DNA of 64,000 nt from Hoplostethus atlanticus (lineage: Eukaryota; Chordata; Actinopteri; Trachichthyiformes; Trachichthyidae). Shown here piece by piece: positions 13,401 to 24,829 of this stretch. Below the pieces are notes generated by a model, which saw nothing but the letters and a program-made list of their open reading frames with translations, had not been told where the DNA came from and did not search any database. The position numbers and the translations under genes are program-made. The stretch's first letter is position 1, and each line of letters begins with the position of its first letter. The stretch covers positions 558,001-622,000 of the forward strand of contig JAXDDX010000178.1 of NCBI GenBank assembly GCA_034670405.1, given 5' to 3'.

Positions 13401-14281
13401 GGTGGAAAAAGTTAGAGGTGTATGGTCCGTCTGTGTGTGTGCTTGTGTTTTCGTGAGCATGTGTGTGTGTGTGTGTGTGTGTGTGAGAGCTCTATATATC
13501 CTCCAGTGTAGAGATTTCTCAGGTTCTGGGGCTCACTTAATCAATGCCACCCTGATGCCCTCCATTGCCTCCACAGCCCAAGAGTATAATTGCATCTCTA
13601 TTCTTAATACAAAATGAAATGGAAATCAATTCTAATGCTAGTGGCTAGTGTATCTACCCAACCCCCCCAGTCCTCTCTCCTATATGCCTCTCGAAAAGAA
13701 GGCACTGCCATACCATGAGAATAAATCTTAGAAAAAGTATATTTTCTTGATACTCTCTTCTCCCTCCTCTTCTTCTTACTGTCTCCCTGCGTCTCCTCCA
13801 CCTTTCCCCACCATCACTTTGTCTGTCAATCCCCTTTTACTGTCTCTAATCCCCGCTCCCAGTTATGCCAGGTGTCACATTTCCGGCAGGGCTGTTCCAC
13901 CAGGATGCCCTCTGAGTCTGCCAAAGTCGCCCTGCAAGGCTTCCTCTCCACAGTTCACGGTGTGACTCCGTATGACAGCTCCCATTGGCCCGTCTCTCCA
14001 TTCCTTCTGCCGCGCGCCGTCTTCCAGTAATCAACCGCGACACTTCAGCTGGAGCCGAGGTGTATCTGCATGCAAATACACTGCAGTCGCAAAACAAGCT
14101 GTTTCCAAGACACCCAGATTCAAGATCTGGCTCTAAATGCAAGTCAGTCACGTCGACCGAAAACACGTTTCAGAGAAAAGTCAAAACAGCTTTTCATGTT
14201 GGCGCCGCCTGTGAAGCTGGCCTGTTTTGATTTGGGGATGTGTGTCAAGTGACAGGAGGAAGTTGTGGGGTTTCAAGGGTG

Positions 14282-14329
<48 letters not shown>

Positions 14330-14442
14330 CAGATGGGACAGAAAGATGACGGCTCAAGGAGCAAATGCCTACAAAACAGACATAGGTCCTGTCAGACAGC
14401 GCTTCCTGTACTCTACTTTGTAAAAGCAGCTGTCATACATAC

Positions 14443-14487
<45 letters not shown>

Positions 14488-17400
14488 TTTTTATAAAGGT
14501 TAAAAGTAACCTTCTGTCAGTATCCATGTACAGATGACTGCTGAGTATCTGAGTATAAAATGATGAGAAATTACTTGCAGAGGGTTGCAATTCAACAGCG
14601 CCACCAGCATTCCTCTATGAGAACTGCACTGGAAGCATTCAGTCCAAACTAATTACTGCTGTTGGTTTTCCTTTTATCTATTTAAAATGAATATCTGTAG
14701 ATGTGTTCAACCTCAACCAATGCTTTTATTCTTGCGTAACTCAGACCTGATCTGATTACTTATTTTTATATTTGTGTTGTTCCACACTCTAGGAGGGCTA
14801 ATCCAAAAGATTTGGTCTCGGTAAGCGAGCCTTTGAAGTGAAAGAACAAGGCCACAACGCCCTGCAGCAAAACAAAAAAAAGAGAAGTAGTGAGCAGCAC
14901 ACATTGCTGTGCTGTATCTATTGTATTTCACCTAGAGAAAAAACAAAAAAAACGATGTGAGATTGGTAGCAAGGCCTTGGAATTTATACCGTTATTATTT
15001 TTTATAGTCTGGGAGGGAAGGTGAGCGTGAAAAGCCTCAGCCTCAGTGTTTTTGTGATGCTGCTTCAGTTCCTCTCTCCCTTTCAATACTACTCAGCTTT
15101 TCTTTTTTTTCAAAGTAACAAATCTTGCTCTTTTCCCTTCTGGCTCTGTGTTGCGAACAAAACCCATCCATTAATTTTATTGAAAAAAAAAGAAGAGCAG
15201 ATGTATAAATGAAAGGACTATAATGGAGAGCCCCACAGGTGTGTTACACAGATGTGACGAGTCTGCTTGGGATGCTGAGTCTTAACAGGAGCGTCGAGGG
15301 ACATCGGCGCAGACGTGTGTGATTGTACTTCGTGCCCACGGGGCTGTCGGCTGTCTCTGTGTCTCTGTGACTATAGAATAGTCTCCCCCCGCCTCCCTTT
15401 CTGCCTGCATGCATCATTAAGCTGACCAACGCTCTGCTCGTTGCGCGGTGCTGATGTGGCTGTTGCGGAGGAGAACACAGACATAAACAAGCTCCAAGCA
15501 CCTCACTAATGCTGTTTGTCTTCTTTACAGCCCATTTTGCACACCGAACATGGATGTGGCTGAAAGGGAAGCTCTTGGATAATAATCAATTACATTAAAT
15601 TAAGGGCCAGTCAACCTCGAACGTGCCCCGTGTTGCCTGCCTTCTGAATGTGAGGTTCATTTACAGTATTCCTCAAAATGAGTTCTTTCGTTAGCAGATA
15701 ACGGCATTCCTACTTCACGAGATAGTGGAGAGTGAAGTTTGTGAGAGGGATCAACCCACAACATTGTGAGGCCACCAGGAAGCCCAACGGATAGCCAACA
15801 TTAATTTAAGTTTTTGTCTTTTCAAACTCTCTGTATGGGTTTTTTTTTTTTAGAAGCCACGATCAAACATTATAATGCTTGACAACATCTCAAGGAAAGA
15901 GAAGGGGAAATTATACCCTCAAGCAAAGAGAGAAAACGATGCCTTTCTTTATGGATGCCATAAACACTTTATGTCTCCGTGCAGGGCACAAACTCCCAGG
16001 AGGGCTGTTGGTGTCGGACTCCTGTGATCTGTGGTAGCATGTAAAAACTCCCCTCACTGCTGAGTTTCATGCTTGGAGGTTTAACTGTCACACCACATCC
16101 TCAGAGGCCATATCTCTGCCCCCGGCCACTCGCTGATACACAGTTCTCCAAATGTCACCGGCTGAAGGAGGCCTGATGCTGGGACGTGGTATTCCTCTGC
16201 TGTAGTGCCTCACCAACACCAGGACTCCCTTTACTCTCTTATCTCAGTGGCCTGAGATACGCCACTCAGCCACACGACCCCACCACCGACGGATTATGGT
16301 AATGCTATCTTAAGCCTTTTTTTGTTTAACAAGGCACATATTGTGTAGTGGGACCTGCTTACAGTTAAGCTTTGACTGAAGAAGATTAATTCAGATCTTT
16401 GATATGCAATATGCAACTGTTCCATTTCGCTGTGGGTGGGAGAGGGTGGGAAATAAAACTACTTCCAGGGTGCAAGCTGTCAGCCAAAAGCACAGTCATT
16501 GTGTAGAAAAAGAAGCTGCTGTTGGGCTTCTACAATTTGCACACACTATGCCATACTTTGATTTTGAAAGGGTTCCACACAGATGAGAGATGCTGATGCC
16601 TAATGCAGCAGCAGGCGGTCTTACAAGCAGGGAATGATTATTATTTCCATTTTCATCAAAACTACACGGTGATTCCTTCACTACATTGTTTTATTAGCCA
16701 CGCACAGGAGTGTGATGTGTATCTTATGTCATGCTCAACTTGAATTCCCCTACAGTCTACACTTTGGGGTTTAAACGGGGAATGTCCACTGTGGGTTAGT
16801 TTACGGTCATTAATTAAACAGCACCGCGGCGCAGAGCGCGTCTGGCGCGTGTTTGCCTTACCTTTATGAGTTTGCACCTGATCTGGGCGGACACCATGTG
16901 GCTGTTCCGCAGGTTGCCCACGCGGAACATGAGGCACAGTTTACCGTCTCGCTGAGAAATCACTGCGTCCTGACTGAACATGAGCGTCTCTGCGCGTTTC
17001 TTGGGCTGGGACATTTTTATGAACATGCAGCCGATGAGAAAGGCGTCCACTATGGAGCCAAGAAGGGACTGGAACAGGAAGAGGATGATCCCCTCCGGGC
17101 ACTTCTCCGTGATGTACCGGTGGCCGTAGCCGATAGTGGCTTCGGTCTCGATGAAAAATAGAAAAGCCGAGGGGAAGTTGTAAACATTGGCCACGCAGGG
17201 GATGTAGGATTCGTCGTGGCCATGATTTAGGTCTCCCCTGATGTAGGCGATGATCCACCACATAGATGCCATGACCAACCATGCGATCGTGTAGGTTAGG
17301 ATGAAGATGAGCATGTTCCATCGCCACTTAAGGTCCACCAAAGTGGTGAAAAGGTCAGAGAGGTACCTGCTCGTCTCTCCGCCGAGGTTTCCGTGCTGCA

Positions 17401-17527
17401 CATTGCAACGTCCGTTCTTCTCCACGAAGCGCTGGCGTTTCTTTTTAATCGGCGCTGAAAAAGTGGTGGCTCGGTTTGTATTTACCACCTGGTAGTCTTC
17501 GCCAAATTTTCTACGAAGTGCAGCCAT
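5306..17527 (-). CDS. kcnj3: kcnj3, G-protein-gated inward rectifier K+ channel Kir3.1 (GIRK1), whole gene
   Basis: Three coding exons on the minus strand, 17527-16862, 10027-9811 and 5970-5306, join in frame to a predicted 515 residues. Human Kir3.1 is about 500. Visible parts are an N-terminal cytoplasmic region, M1 (about 71-95), the P-loop with filter TIGYG (131-135), M2 (about 147-172) with the rectification Asp at 161, and a long cytoplasmic C-terminus. Phe125 in the pore helix (FLFFIETE) matches the Phe that marks Kir3.1; other Kir3 subunits have Ser there. By family knowledge the protein forms heterotetramers with Kir3.2 or Kir3.4 at the plasma membrane and opens with G-beta-gamma and PIP2, slowing excitable cells. 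The filter is followed by His136 where mammals have Tyr, and the mammalian turret glycosylation sequon is absent. Paralogue a or b cannot be assigned. Confidence 0.95.
7489..7541. repeat. CA microsatellite
   Basis: An uninterrupted run of about 26 CA units inside kcnj3 intron 2. It is probably length-polymorphic. Confidence 0.95.
7640..7705. repeat. 10-bp tandem repeat
   Basis: About six tandem copies of a CTGACCAGAC-like 10-mer with a few point changes, inside kcnj3 intron 2. It is a small minisatellite; no binding site or function is claimed. Confidence 0.85.
8675..9245 (+). mobile_element. Solo LTR of an LTR retrotransposon, with 5-bp TSD
   Basis: The segment starts TGTCA and ends TGACA, the short inverted terminal dinucleotide pattern of LTRs. 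It is flanked by identical CACAG at 8670-8674 and 9246-9250. Inside are a TATA-like AATATTTAAAC near 8838, a poly(A)-signal-like ATTAAA at 9173-9178 and a pyrimidine-rich stretch, in the order expected of U3-R-U5 on the plus strand. The 5-bp duplication suggests a Gypsy-type element. No internal gag/pol lies next to it, so it is best read as a solo LTR formed by LTR-LTR recombination. It sits antisense to kcnj3 in intron 2. Open frames inside it are not considered genes. Confidence 0.8.
9811..10027 (-). CDS. kcnj3: kcnj3 coding exon 2
   Basis: Minus-strand exon of 217 bases between CTTTCAG and GTGAGG. It encodes [20 protein letters not shown] and continues through [12 protein letters not shown] and [15 protein letters not shown], residues 223-294 plus a split Gly codon. 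This is the conserved core of the cytoplasmic immunoglobulin-like Kir domain that carries G-beta-gamma and PIP2 contacts. Phase matches both neighbouring exons. Confidence 0.95.
10366..10412. repeat. TC microsatellite
   Basis: About 23 uninterrupted TC units in kcnj3 intron 1. A polypyrimidine tract of this kind is prone to slippage. Confidence 0.95.
10720..10925 (+). mobile_element. 3' tail of a fish LINE
   Basis: A T-rich stretch is followed by a TTTCCCCCTGGGGATTAATA segment running straight into a tandem CTAC tail (about 10905-10928). This fold-like CCCC/GGGG motif followed by a tandem tetranucleotide tail is typical of the 3' ends of fish non-LTR retrotransposons of the CR1/L2/Rex group. 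No reverse transcriptase remains, so the copy is 5'-truncated. Confidence 0.65.
14286..14486. repeat. Inverted pair of GT and CA microsatellites
   Basis: A GT run (14286-14328) and a CA run (14445-14486) of similar length lie about 115 bases apart in complementary orientation within kcnj3 intron 1. The pair could form a long stem in the transcript. Confidence 0.9.
16862..17527 (-). CDS. kcnj3: kcnj3 coding exon 1 (start, M1, pore, M2)
   Basis: A 666-base exon, phase 0 at its end, from ATG at 17527 to the donor AAG|GTAAGG at 16862/16861. It encodes residues 1-222: N-terminus [15 protein letters not shown], the conserved [20 protein letters not shown], both membrane helices and the filter TIGYG followed by HRYI. 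The start was chosen because MxALRRKFGxDYQVV is the known Kir3.1 N-terminus and no earlier in-frame Met fits. The protein sequence diverges into nonsense past the donor, confirming the exon end. Confidence 0.97.
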
Positions 17528-17650
17528 TTGCTTGACCTGAGCTCTCCTGGAGTAAAGGGTAAATTAACTTGCTGCTTTTAATCCATCTTTTTGTTTGTTG
17601 GAGCCCCAGAAGAGTAGTTATCTGCAGTGCGTAAAATGCGCCATGGCCAC
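17528..17650 (-). promoter_or_regulatory. Probable kcnj3 5' UTR and proximal promoter
   Basis: The sequence just upstream of the kcnj3 start. The base at -3 is not a purine but +4 is G, so the Kozak context is moderate. No clear TATA box was identified. Further upstream lie GT, CG and GA tracts at 17868-18060. Confidence 0.35.
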
Positions 17651-17867
17651 TTCAGTGCGCACGGTTGTAAATCCTGGATATAAAATCACTCAAGTGTATG
17701 TCAGTGTTTTAACAACACAGCTATTATGCGTTTATTTGAAGTCGCTGAACTGACTAAATTGGTGCGCGCTACTCAATATCCAATCGCAGAGACTGGCGTG
17801 ATGAGGAAAATACACGGAGTTGTGTACCATTCACAGCTTCTGGTGGGCTGTAGAGGATGAAAAAGGA

Positions 17868-18021
17868 GGTGTGTGTGTGTGTGTGTGTGTGAAGGAGAGA
17901 TCTGGGGGAGGGATGGAGAGAGAGACGGAGGGAGGAGGGGAGAATTGGACTGTATCTGGACTGGACTGTATCTGTATGTGTATGTGTGTGTGTGTGCGCG
18001 CGCGCGCGTGAGAGAGAGAGG

Positions 18022-18060
<39 letters not shown>
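17868..18060. repeat. GT, CG and GA simple-sequence cluster upstream of kcnj3
   Basis: Short GT run (17868-17892), GT/CG alternating run (about 17985-18008) and a GA run to about 18058, all 350-530 bases upstream of the kcnj3 start codon. Alternating purine-pyrimidine and GA tracts can adopt non-B DNA, but no regulatory role is shown. Confidence 0.85.
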
Positions 18061-18062
<2 letters not shown>

Positions 18063-18489
18063 GGCGGAGTGCGGGTAAGTAAAAACACAAGTGAACTTTT
18101 TAGTTTAGGTCATCTTGGTCAATTAAGTCAGTGTCGGACTTAAATGCTGCCATAAAATCTTTTCTCATAATGGGTTAGAATATTCACACAGTTCAACTTT
18201 GGGCTGATTATTCGCACAGAGAATCATAGACCCTTAATAATGAGACTGTAGGATACAGAATGGCTGTGCTCTCAAGATAGACTACGCCATCTACTGGATG
18301 GACCACTTATCTGCATTGAGGTAGACTTGGTGGAATAGGAGCCACATGAAATGCTGAACCGAAAACCTTGTTCTATGAGGGACATGGGCAAACAAAATTG
18401 CAAACAATTCTTTGTGTTTCTTTTAAACTGCTTATATACCAGATTGGTGGGGTTTACCAAATATAAGCAATTCAGATTTCTGAGAACAT

Positions 18490-19030
18490 GGATTAAAACC
18501 ACCTAACACTGAATTGTTATCGCTCCTACCAAAAGAATCTTCTCAGTGGTTGTTGGGAATGCCACATCATCTTCAGCTCCCTGCCTATGTGGTGTTCCTC
18601 AAGGGCCAATTATTGGTCCCATTCTGTTGTCAATATGCATGCTTCCACTTGGTCAAATCATTGAAACATTTTTATTCCACTGTTACACAGATGATACCCA
18701 ACTCTATGTACGATCTCTACTCCTTGGCCAAAAGTCCCTCTCCCGTTTGCAGTTAGTGCAAAATGCAGCCTAAAGACTAAAGGTGACCAGGCTTTTGCTG
18801 TTAGTCTTTGGAACACTGTGGCCGGAAAACTAGAAAATGGAGGCTAGTTTTATCGTTGTTTTATTTAATTTTTACTTCCACGTTTTATTTTGCACACTTT
18901 ATGTTGTTATTGGAAATATATGTTTTGTACTTTTTAGACTTTATTTTTATTATTTTGTTAAGCACTTTGTAACTGTGTTTTGAAAGGTACTATACAAATA
19001 AAGTTTTTTATTATATTATTACAAATAAAG
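18490..19030 (+). mobile_element. Degenerate L2-like LINE fragment with 3' tail
   Basis: Translation gives CGVPQGPIIGPILLSICMLP and then FHCYTDDTQLYV, the reverse-transcriptase blocks that read VPQGSVLGP and YADDTQLY in L2-type elements. The second block has Thr for Ala in the YADD box. It is followed by QLVQNAA and a stop. The end, a TTTGTAACTG...ACTATACAAATAAAG stretch with a TTATTA-rich tail, is the usual L2 3' terminus. Much of the element is missing, so it is a dead 5'-truncated and internally deleted copy. Confidence 0.8.
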
Positions 19031-19578
19031 TAACTTTATCAAGCTCTGCCATGATTCACCCATTTTAAGCCTGACCTTAAATCTGTGCCTTCTCTTCTTT
19101 CCTGTGGAGTCCTTTCATTGATTTACACATTGGCTGGCTACTCCACTGGAGGCTCTTCCAGACCGATATCCTCCCCAAGGACATCCTTAAAAGGGACGGT
19201 TCAACCGTGGCTCTCTTTTGGCCCCGTTCTAATCAGAAAGCACACAAAGGCCTGCTGTGTGCAAGTGCCAATGTTACTAACCAATACATTATTACACTCT
19301 CCCTGTAGAGTTTCTATCAGACTGGTAGTAAACGAAAAGAAGCCCTCAACTGTGTCCACATTTGAGACTTGTTTAAAGGGGTGCACTGCTGATTTGCAGC
19401 TTTGTGCTCTCCCATAGCTAATGACTACAACTAATACTTTGTCCTGACCCTGAATGGACATACAGAACAGCACCACTGCAGCTGGTAAGGAATCAATGAC
19501 TTGCTCAAGGACGCTTCAGCAGGGCAGATGTGTGACCTGGGTTGTCCAGTTGAAGGACAGTCTTTATAACCTCTAAGC

Positions 19579-19671
19579 CAGTGGTTCTCAATCCAGTCCT
19601 CAAAGATCCCCTGTCCTGGAGGTTTTAGCTCCAGCCTTACTCAGGCACACCTGAACGTCCAGGAACCACTG
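19579..19671. mobile_element. 93-bp hAT-type MITE with 8-bp TSD
   Basis: The element begins CAGTGGTTCTC and ends GGAACCACTG, forming the terminal inverted repeat typical of hAT elements. Exact 8-bp duplications CTCTAAGC lie at 19571-19578 and 19672-19679. It is far too short to encode a transposase and is therefore non-autonomous. Confidence 0.88.
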
Positions 19672-22600
19672 CTCTAAGCCACACAGGTCTGCGGATAAGA
19701 TGATTTTCTACAAATAGGGTACATTTTCTGGTTTGGAACTGACTTCTTAATGGAGCATCTCCGCGCTATACATCAATATAACACACAGTAGCCTCTGGGA
19801 GTTCCTATTTCTAGCTTTGGGTCTGTGTTGCTCACAAATATTGACAGGTCTGCCCAAAGCCATTAGAATGGCTCAAAATGATCAATATTTCTTACCCAAC
19901 GCCTGGCTTTAAAATGTTCGTCTCCATATCATTTGCAATTTAAGAGACAAAATAAAGCTGACTTATTCCCTGGCTATCATATCAATGAGTCTAAATAGCA
20001 GTGTTGTTTGACATAAGCCTGCCTGACATAAGTTGGCAAACAAGTCTGATGAAAAACCCCGATGAATTCTTGTCTTTTTCATGCAGCAAGCCTATCAAAC
20101 TTATGTCCATAAACTTGTTAGGGTACAAAAGTGCAGTTTATCTGCCCTTGAAATGTGTGTGTCTGCAGGTATTACAGCCCTACGTGATTCTACCAGCCTT
20201 TGTTGCGTGAATTTTACTCTTTATTTGCTTGGGCTGACTCCTCCTGGGGATGTTTGGCAACAGAGCAGAGGAAACTAATGAATTGCAGTAATATGACATT
20301 AGCTGTTAACTAAGCTACTGCCTGACTACCAGCGGCTAAACTGCTATCAGTCACAAAAACATCTGTGTCGTCTTCAAGATAAGCCATGAATGGACCGTGT
20401 TCAAAGGAAGAGCATGGATTCCAGGGCTACAGCACTTTCAGACGAGAAAGGAGTAGTGGATGTTTTTGGCCTGGGATTTAACATATTACCAGTTTAACAT
20501 TTTAAAGTGGGCATGCCTGGAGGCGTGGCCAGAACGTCATTAATTAAAGATGCTACTAGACATGCTGAGGTGCCCCATAATGCATTGCTGCTGCGTAACG
20601 TCTGTGGCCGTTCATTGCTTTCAGCTCTGTAAAGGCAGACGAGAGCGCTGCTGGTAGTTCAATTTCAAAGGAACTTTTAGGTAAAATTCATGTACATCTG
20701 GAGCAGATTCATTTTTGTTTCGTACAAGAAAAGAGGATTCATTTAGTCACTTAATAATCTGATGAGATTAAAGCGTTATTGCTTTTCACTGACACTGGAA
20801 GACAGGCCTCATCTTTCACCATTCCACGGGGAAGTGATAAAACTGATAGAAGCATCAAATCAAGAAAGAGTATTTGCATTTGAAGTACAAGGCTTAGATT
20901 GATCTAACTTCCTGTAAGGCACTATTAATGTAGTATTAAAAGCATCAATCAGAAAATAATGAGAGAGAAAGAGATGGCGATGTAAATCACCAGTGCAGCA
21001 CAGCGTTTTGTGGCCATTTCAAATGAAAATGGGTCCCCAGAGTAAGCAAGGGGACCCGTCAAAACTGAAATGATTCAAATGGTTTTCTAGGAGAAATGTG
21101 TTTTATTATTAATAGAAAAGGCTATGCATTAGTGGTTGCATTGGGAATAGCAATGCTGCTTTGTGCTCTCAGTACACACTACTGTTTACTATTGAAATGA
21201 GATGCTGTGGGTTGTGCTGACATGTCGGTGTTTTCAGGGGTGGGGGTTGAGGGAGGGTGGGGTTTAAGACTAACACAAATCAGCCGCTTCACCCGATCCT
21301 GATCAAGTGTATCTATTCACATGCTGACTGATAAATGATCCCATTAAAAACTTTTTTTTTTTTTTTTGCATGTGTCTGCATGCATAGAAAGATAATTACA
21401 TCCATTTCTCATAAGCATCTCTTGATCTCTTGTCAGCATTAAACTGCAATTTGGTATTCAGCGGATATTCCACTTTATTCTATTTTCCTGTAGCTGTCAC
21501 ATTTTGAATACCAACCTCTTGTCGCGGAAAAGTTGAACCAAATCTCCAAATTTGTGTATGCAAAGTTCAAAGTTAAAAGAGCCTGAAGCCAAGTCCGTTG
21601 TCAGACAGGGTGAGCTGCAAGTCAAAGTGTACGTGTATGCACAGCAGGGTTCACGCCCTTAGGACGTTTCAGAGTAAAAGAGGCAGTCCAGGCCACAGTG
21701 AGCTGCCCCACTTCACCCCGATCTATTACACCCAATCAACTGGAAGCCAAAAAAAAGCTGTGCTGAAAGGATTTTTGACATTTTTGCACATTCCACTAAA
21801 AATCAGCTTTCCATGTACCTCATATAATTTGCTAAATTTAATTAGCCCTACAGCAAGAGCACCAGCCACACCGTCTCTCAGGTTTCTAATAATTGATGAG
21901 GGATTTGCATGTAAATTCAACTGTTCAGAGGTTGCTCATTGTTTACGAGGATCTGAGCTAAGATCGCCATCTGTTATTCGCAGGGCATCGAGCTCTTCCA
22001 CTGAGGGGAAGCCAAGTCAGCGCAGCAAGGTCGATGGCTGAGCCTTGGCTTTCGGTCGCCCACACTTTTCTTGGCTTCCATCAATAGCCGAAGAATGAAA
22101 TTGGATATTTGCGTCCAAAATTTGTGTACCCAGTTTGTCGGGTTGGGAAGGATTCAGGGGGAGCAGAGAAAGGGAAGCCCAGAAATGCCATGCTGCACTG
22201 CATTATTGATGAGGAGCTAGAATTGATAACATCTATGTCATGTGATACACTAATTGCCTTAGATACCGGACAAGAAAATGTTAGATTGCCTTTCCAGTTG
22301 TTCAGCCCTCACATCACAGGCCTGCGTGCAGGTACAGACTTGTTCTCCCCTCAGGCTACACGGTGGGCGGCTTACCTGACCTGAGTGCAGGAGTCATGAT
22401 GTCTCATCTCGTGCTCAGTCGATAGAAAGTTGAGCCATTCATTGACATTTCCTTACCTCATTGATACAAGCCTCACATATATATGTGTATATACAAGCTG
22501 TCCCTCTCTCTGTTCTGTCTCTCTTTCCTTCTGTCTCTCTCTGTCTATGTATGCGTGTGTTTGATGTGTTTTTGTATGTTAGTGCTCTACTTGACAGGAT

Positions 22601-24079
22601 TTTACGATGGATGCAACGTTCGACTGATGTTACTGCAATCTTATTTATAAAAAGAGCCTGAAATCAGCCTGAACTGAGAGCTCTTTTATGATGTATGCCA
22701 AAAGCATTTCTCTTACATCTAATACATTACCAAGCCATGAGTAGGCATTGTTCCCATCCCTATAAATTAACCACTTGTCATTACTTGATTAATCTCTGTT
22801 TCTTGATTACCTTCAAACTATAGGCTGATGAACTTTCTCTAAATGTAATTGAATCATGATTGCTGTACGTATGAAGCTGTACGCCCTCAATCTCTAATCT
22901 CTCATTATCCCGTGTGTTATAAATACAGGCGAAGCATCGCCACACCGCACAACGCGATGAACCAAACTAATATATTATACTAATATAACATATTTCAACA
23001 CTCAAAGATGAGAGTTGATTTCAAAGATATTGCTGTCAGGCAGTGTGGGTTGTTATCCAGGATGTATGAAAGAAGAAGGGGCATCAAAAATGTACTCCCA
23101 CTGACCTCCATTGCATTAATCCTGCTGTCTCCGTTTCAATTATGCTCTGCTTTCTGAATTAATTGGGTCATTAGCACAGGCAATCAGGAGTGAGGACTCA
23201 GGGCCTGAATGAGGCGATTCATTGTGATGTGCTCTTAGATGTATACACAGTCATTCATCTAGCACATCTAAGGGCTTCACATCTAACATGTCTAGTACAT
23301 CTCTAATGATCATCTGAATTGCTAGACTCTCCCTCTGTCATTCTGGTCTTTTCATTTTTAGGATCACTACTTGTTTTCGTGGCGCGTTCTCATCACTAGA
23401 GGACAGACCGCTGGGACTAATTAGTTTGAAGCTATTTAAGGAACTGATTTCTTTTGAGCTAAAAATGTCACATTATGAAGAACTATCTAAAAAAACAGTT
23501 AAAAAAAAAATCTTACACTTTTAAACCAGTATTTTGACAATTGAGAATTTCATTTCCCACCATGCTATCCTCACATGACTCTATGAACTGTCAACATCAG
23601 CCATTTGTCTTTCCTGGATTCTTTATTTAAGACCGACATTCAATTTTTCTTTTTATCGCCTCCCTTTATCAATAGCTGCAAACACACTAAATTACTCGGT
23701 GAAAGAAAACAAATAGCAGATAGAAAGAATACATTTGTCTTGGATAACAAAAAACAAGTGAATGACATCACTAAAGGACAGGAATTATTAGTGGCTGACT
23801 GTTCATCATGTATCTGTATCATTTGAGATGCTCTCGGCAGTAACCCATTTGGGTTTTGGAAAGACTGGCTGAAGTTTAAGGTGTGTGTGCACAATATGAG
23901 GGACTACAAAGGACTTTGAAGCAAGTATTACATATTCTGTCCAGATTTTTAAACTACAGATTTATGGGGGGGAAATCCTGTAGAGCAAAGCTTTATATAT
24001 CGTCTCTTGTCACTCTCTATGTGAAGCATGAGCCTATGTCAACATTTCAGACAAAACAGGTCTAGAGGTTGCAAAACAG

Positions 24080-24270
24080 AACTTGTAATCCTATAATAAA
24101 TAGTAGAAGGATACTATACAAACATCAGAGCAAATCTATAAATCCCTATATAGGAATATTGTGGGAATGTTATAGTGATTGCATAGGGGATAAAAACAAA
24201 CAATACCATAAAGTACCATAAGGTCACTATAAGAATATTCTAGGCATATTATAATAATATTATACTAATA
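24080..24270. repeat. AT-rich imperfect palindrome, MITE-like
   Basis: The segment around 24157-24182 (AATATTGTGGGAATGTTATA...) pairs imperfectly with the reverse complement of about 24222-24250 (...CACTATAAGAATATTC). Its ends are AT-rich. It looks like a decayed foldback element; no target duplication was found. Confidence 0.45.
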
Positions 24271-24474
24271 TAATATATGTTTGGGGTGGCTTGTTGAAGA
24301 CCCAGAGGAAGCAGACAAAGGCTCTGTATTACAAAAGTGATTAAATTGTGTAATCAAGATCACACTGTGTTTTAGGCTATTTAATCATTTAATCATTTCA
24401 TGATTTGTGTTTTCTTGTATTCAGGGATGTAGTGGAGGGTAAACACACCTAAACTCAGTTTATAATACTACCAC

Positions 24475-24530
24475 TACTACTACTACTACTACTAATAATA
24501 ATAATCACTATATATATATATATATATTTA
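24475..24530. repeat. CTA/ATA trinucleotide and TA repeats
   Basis: Tandem ACT units grade into AAT units and then a TA run about 16 bases long, upstream of the znf281 promoter region. Confidence 0.85.
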
Positions 24531-24829
24531 TTATTAACAAACAGGCAATTAAAAAGCCAGTTTAAACTCCTGAGGCAGGGCATTCCAAAGTATAGGGGCC
24601 ATTACAGTGAATGCCCAGTCACCCTCTCACTTTTTTTATTTGCAGAATAAAGTTTCCTTTTACCTTTTTCTTCACCACTACAACACTGCACCCCTGGAAT
24701 TCAGGTACTTTATTGGCATGACTGTTATGCAGAAACAACCTTGCCAAAGCAGTGTACACAGTATAACTTTTCCAAACCCGCAGACACCAGTTCATGCACT
24801 TTGTCTTCCCAGTGTCTCTTCTCAGGACC

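Larger units (their letters stand above)
10028..16861 (-). other. kcnj3 intron 1
   Basis: A 6.8-kb intron between the channel-core exon and exon 2. It holds a TC microsatellite (about 10366-10412), a LINE 3' tail on the plus strand (about 10720-10925), and CA/GT runs at 13461-13486, 14286-14328 and 14445-14486. I recognise no additional exon. Confidence 0.85.
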
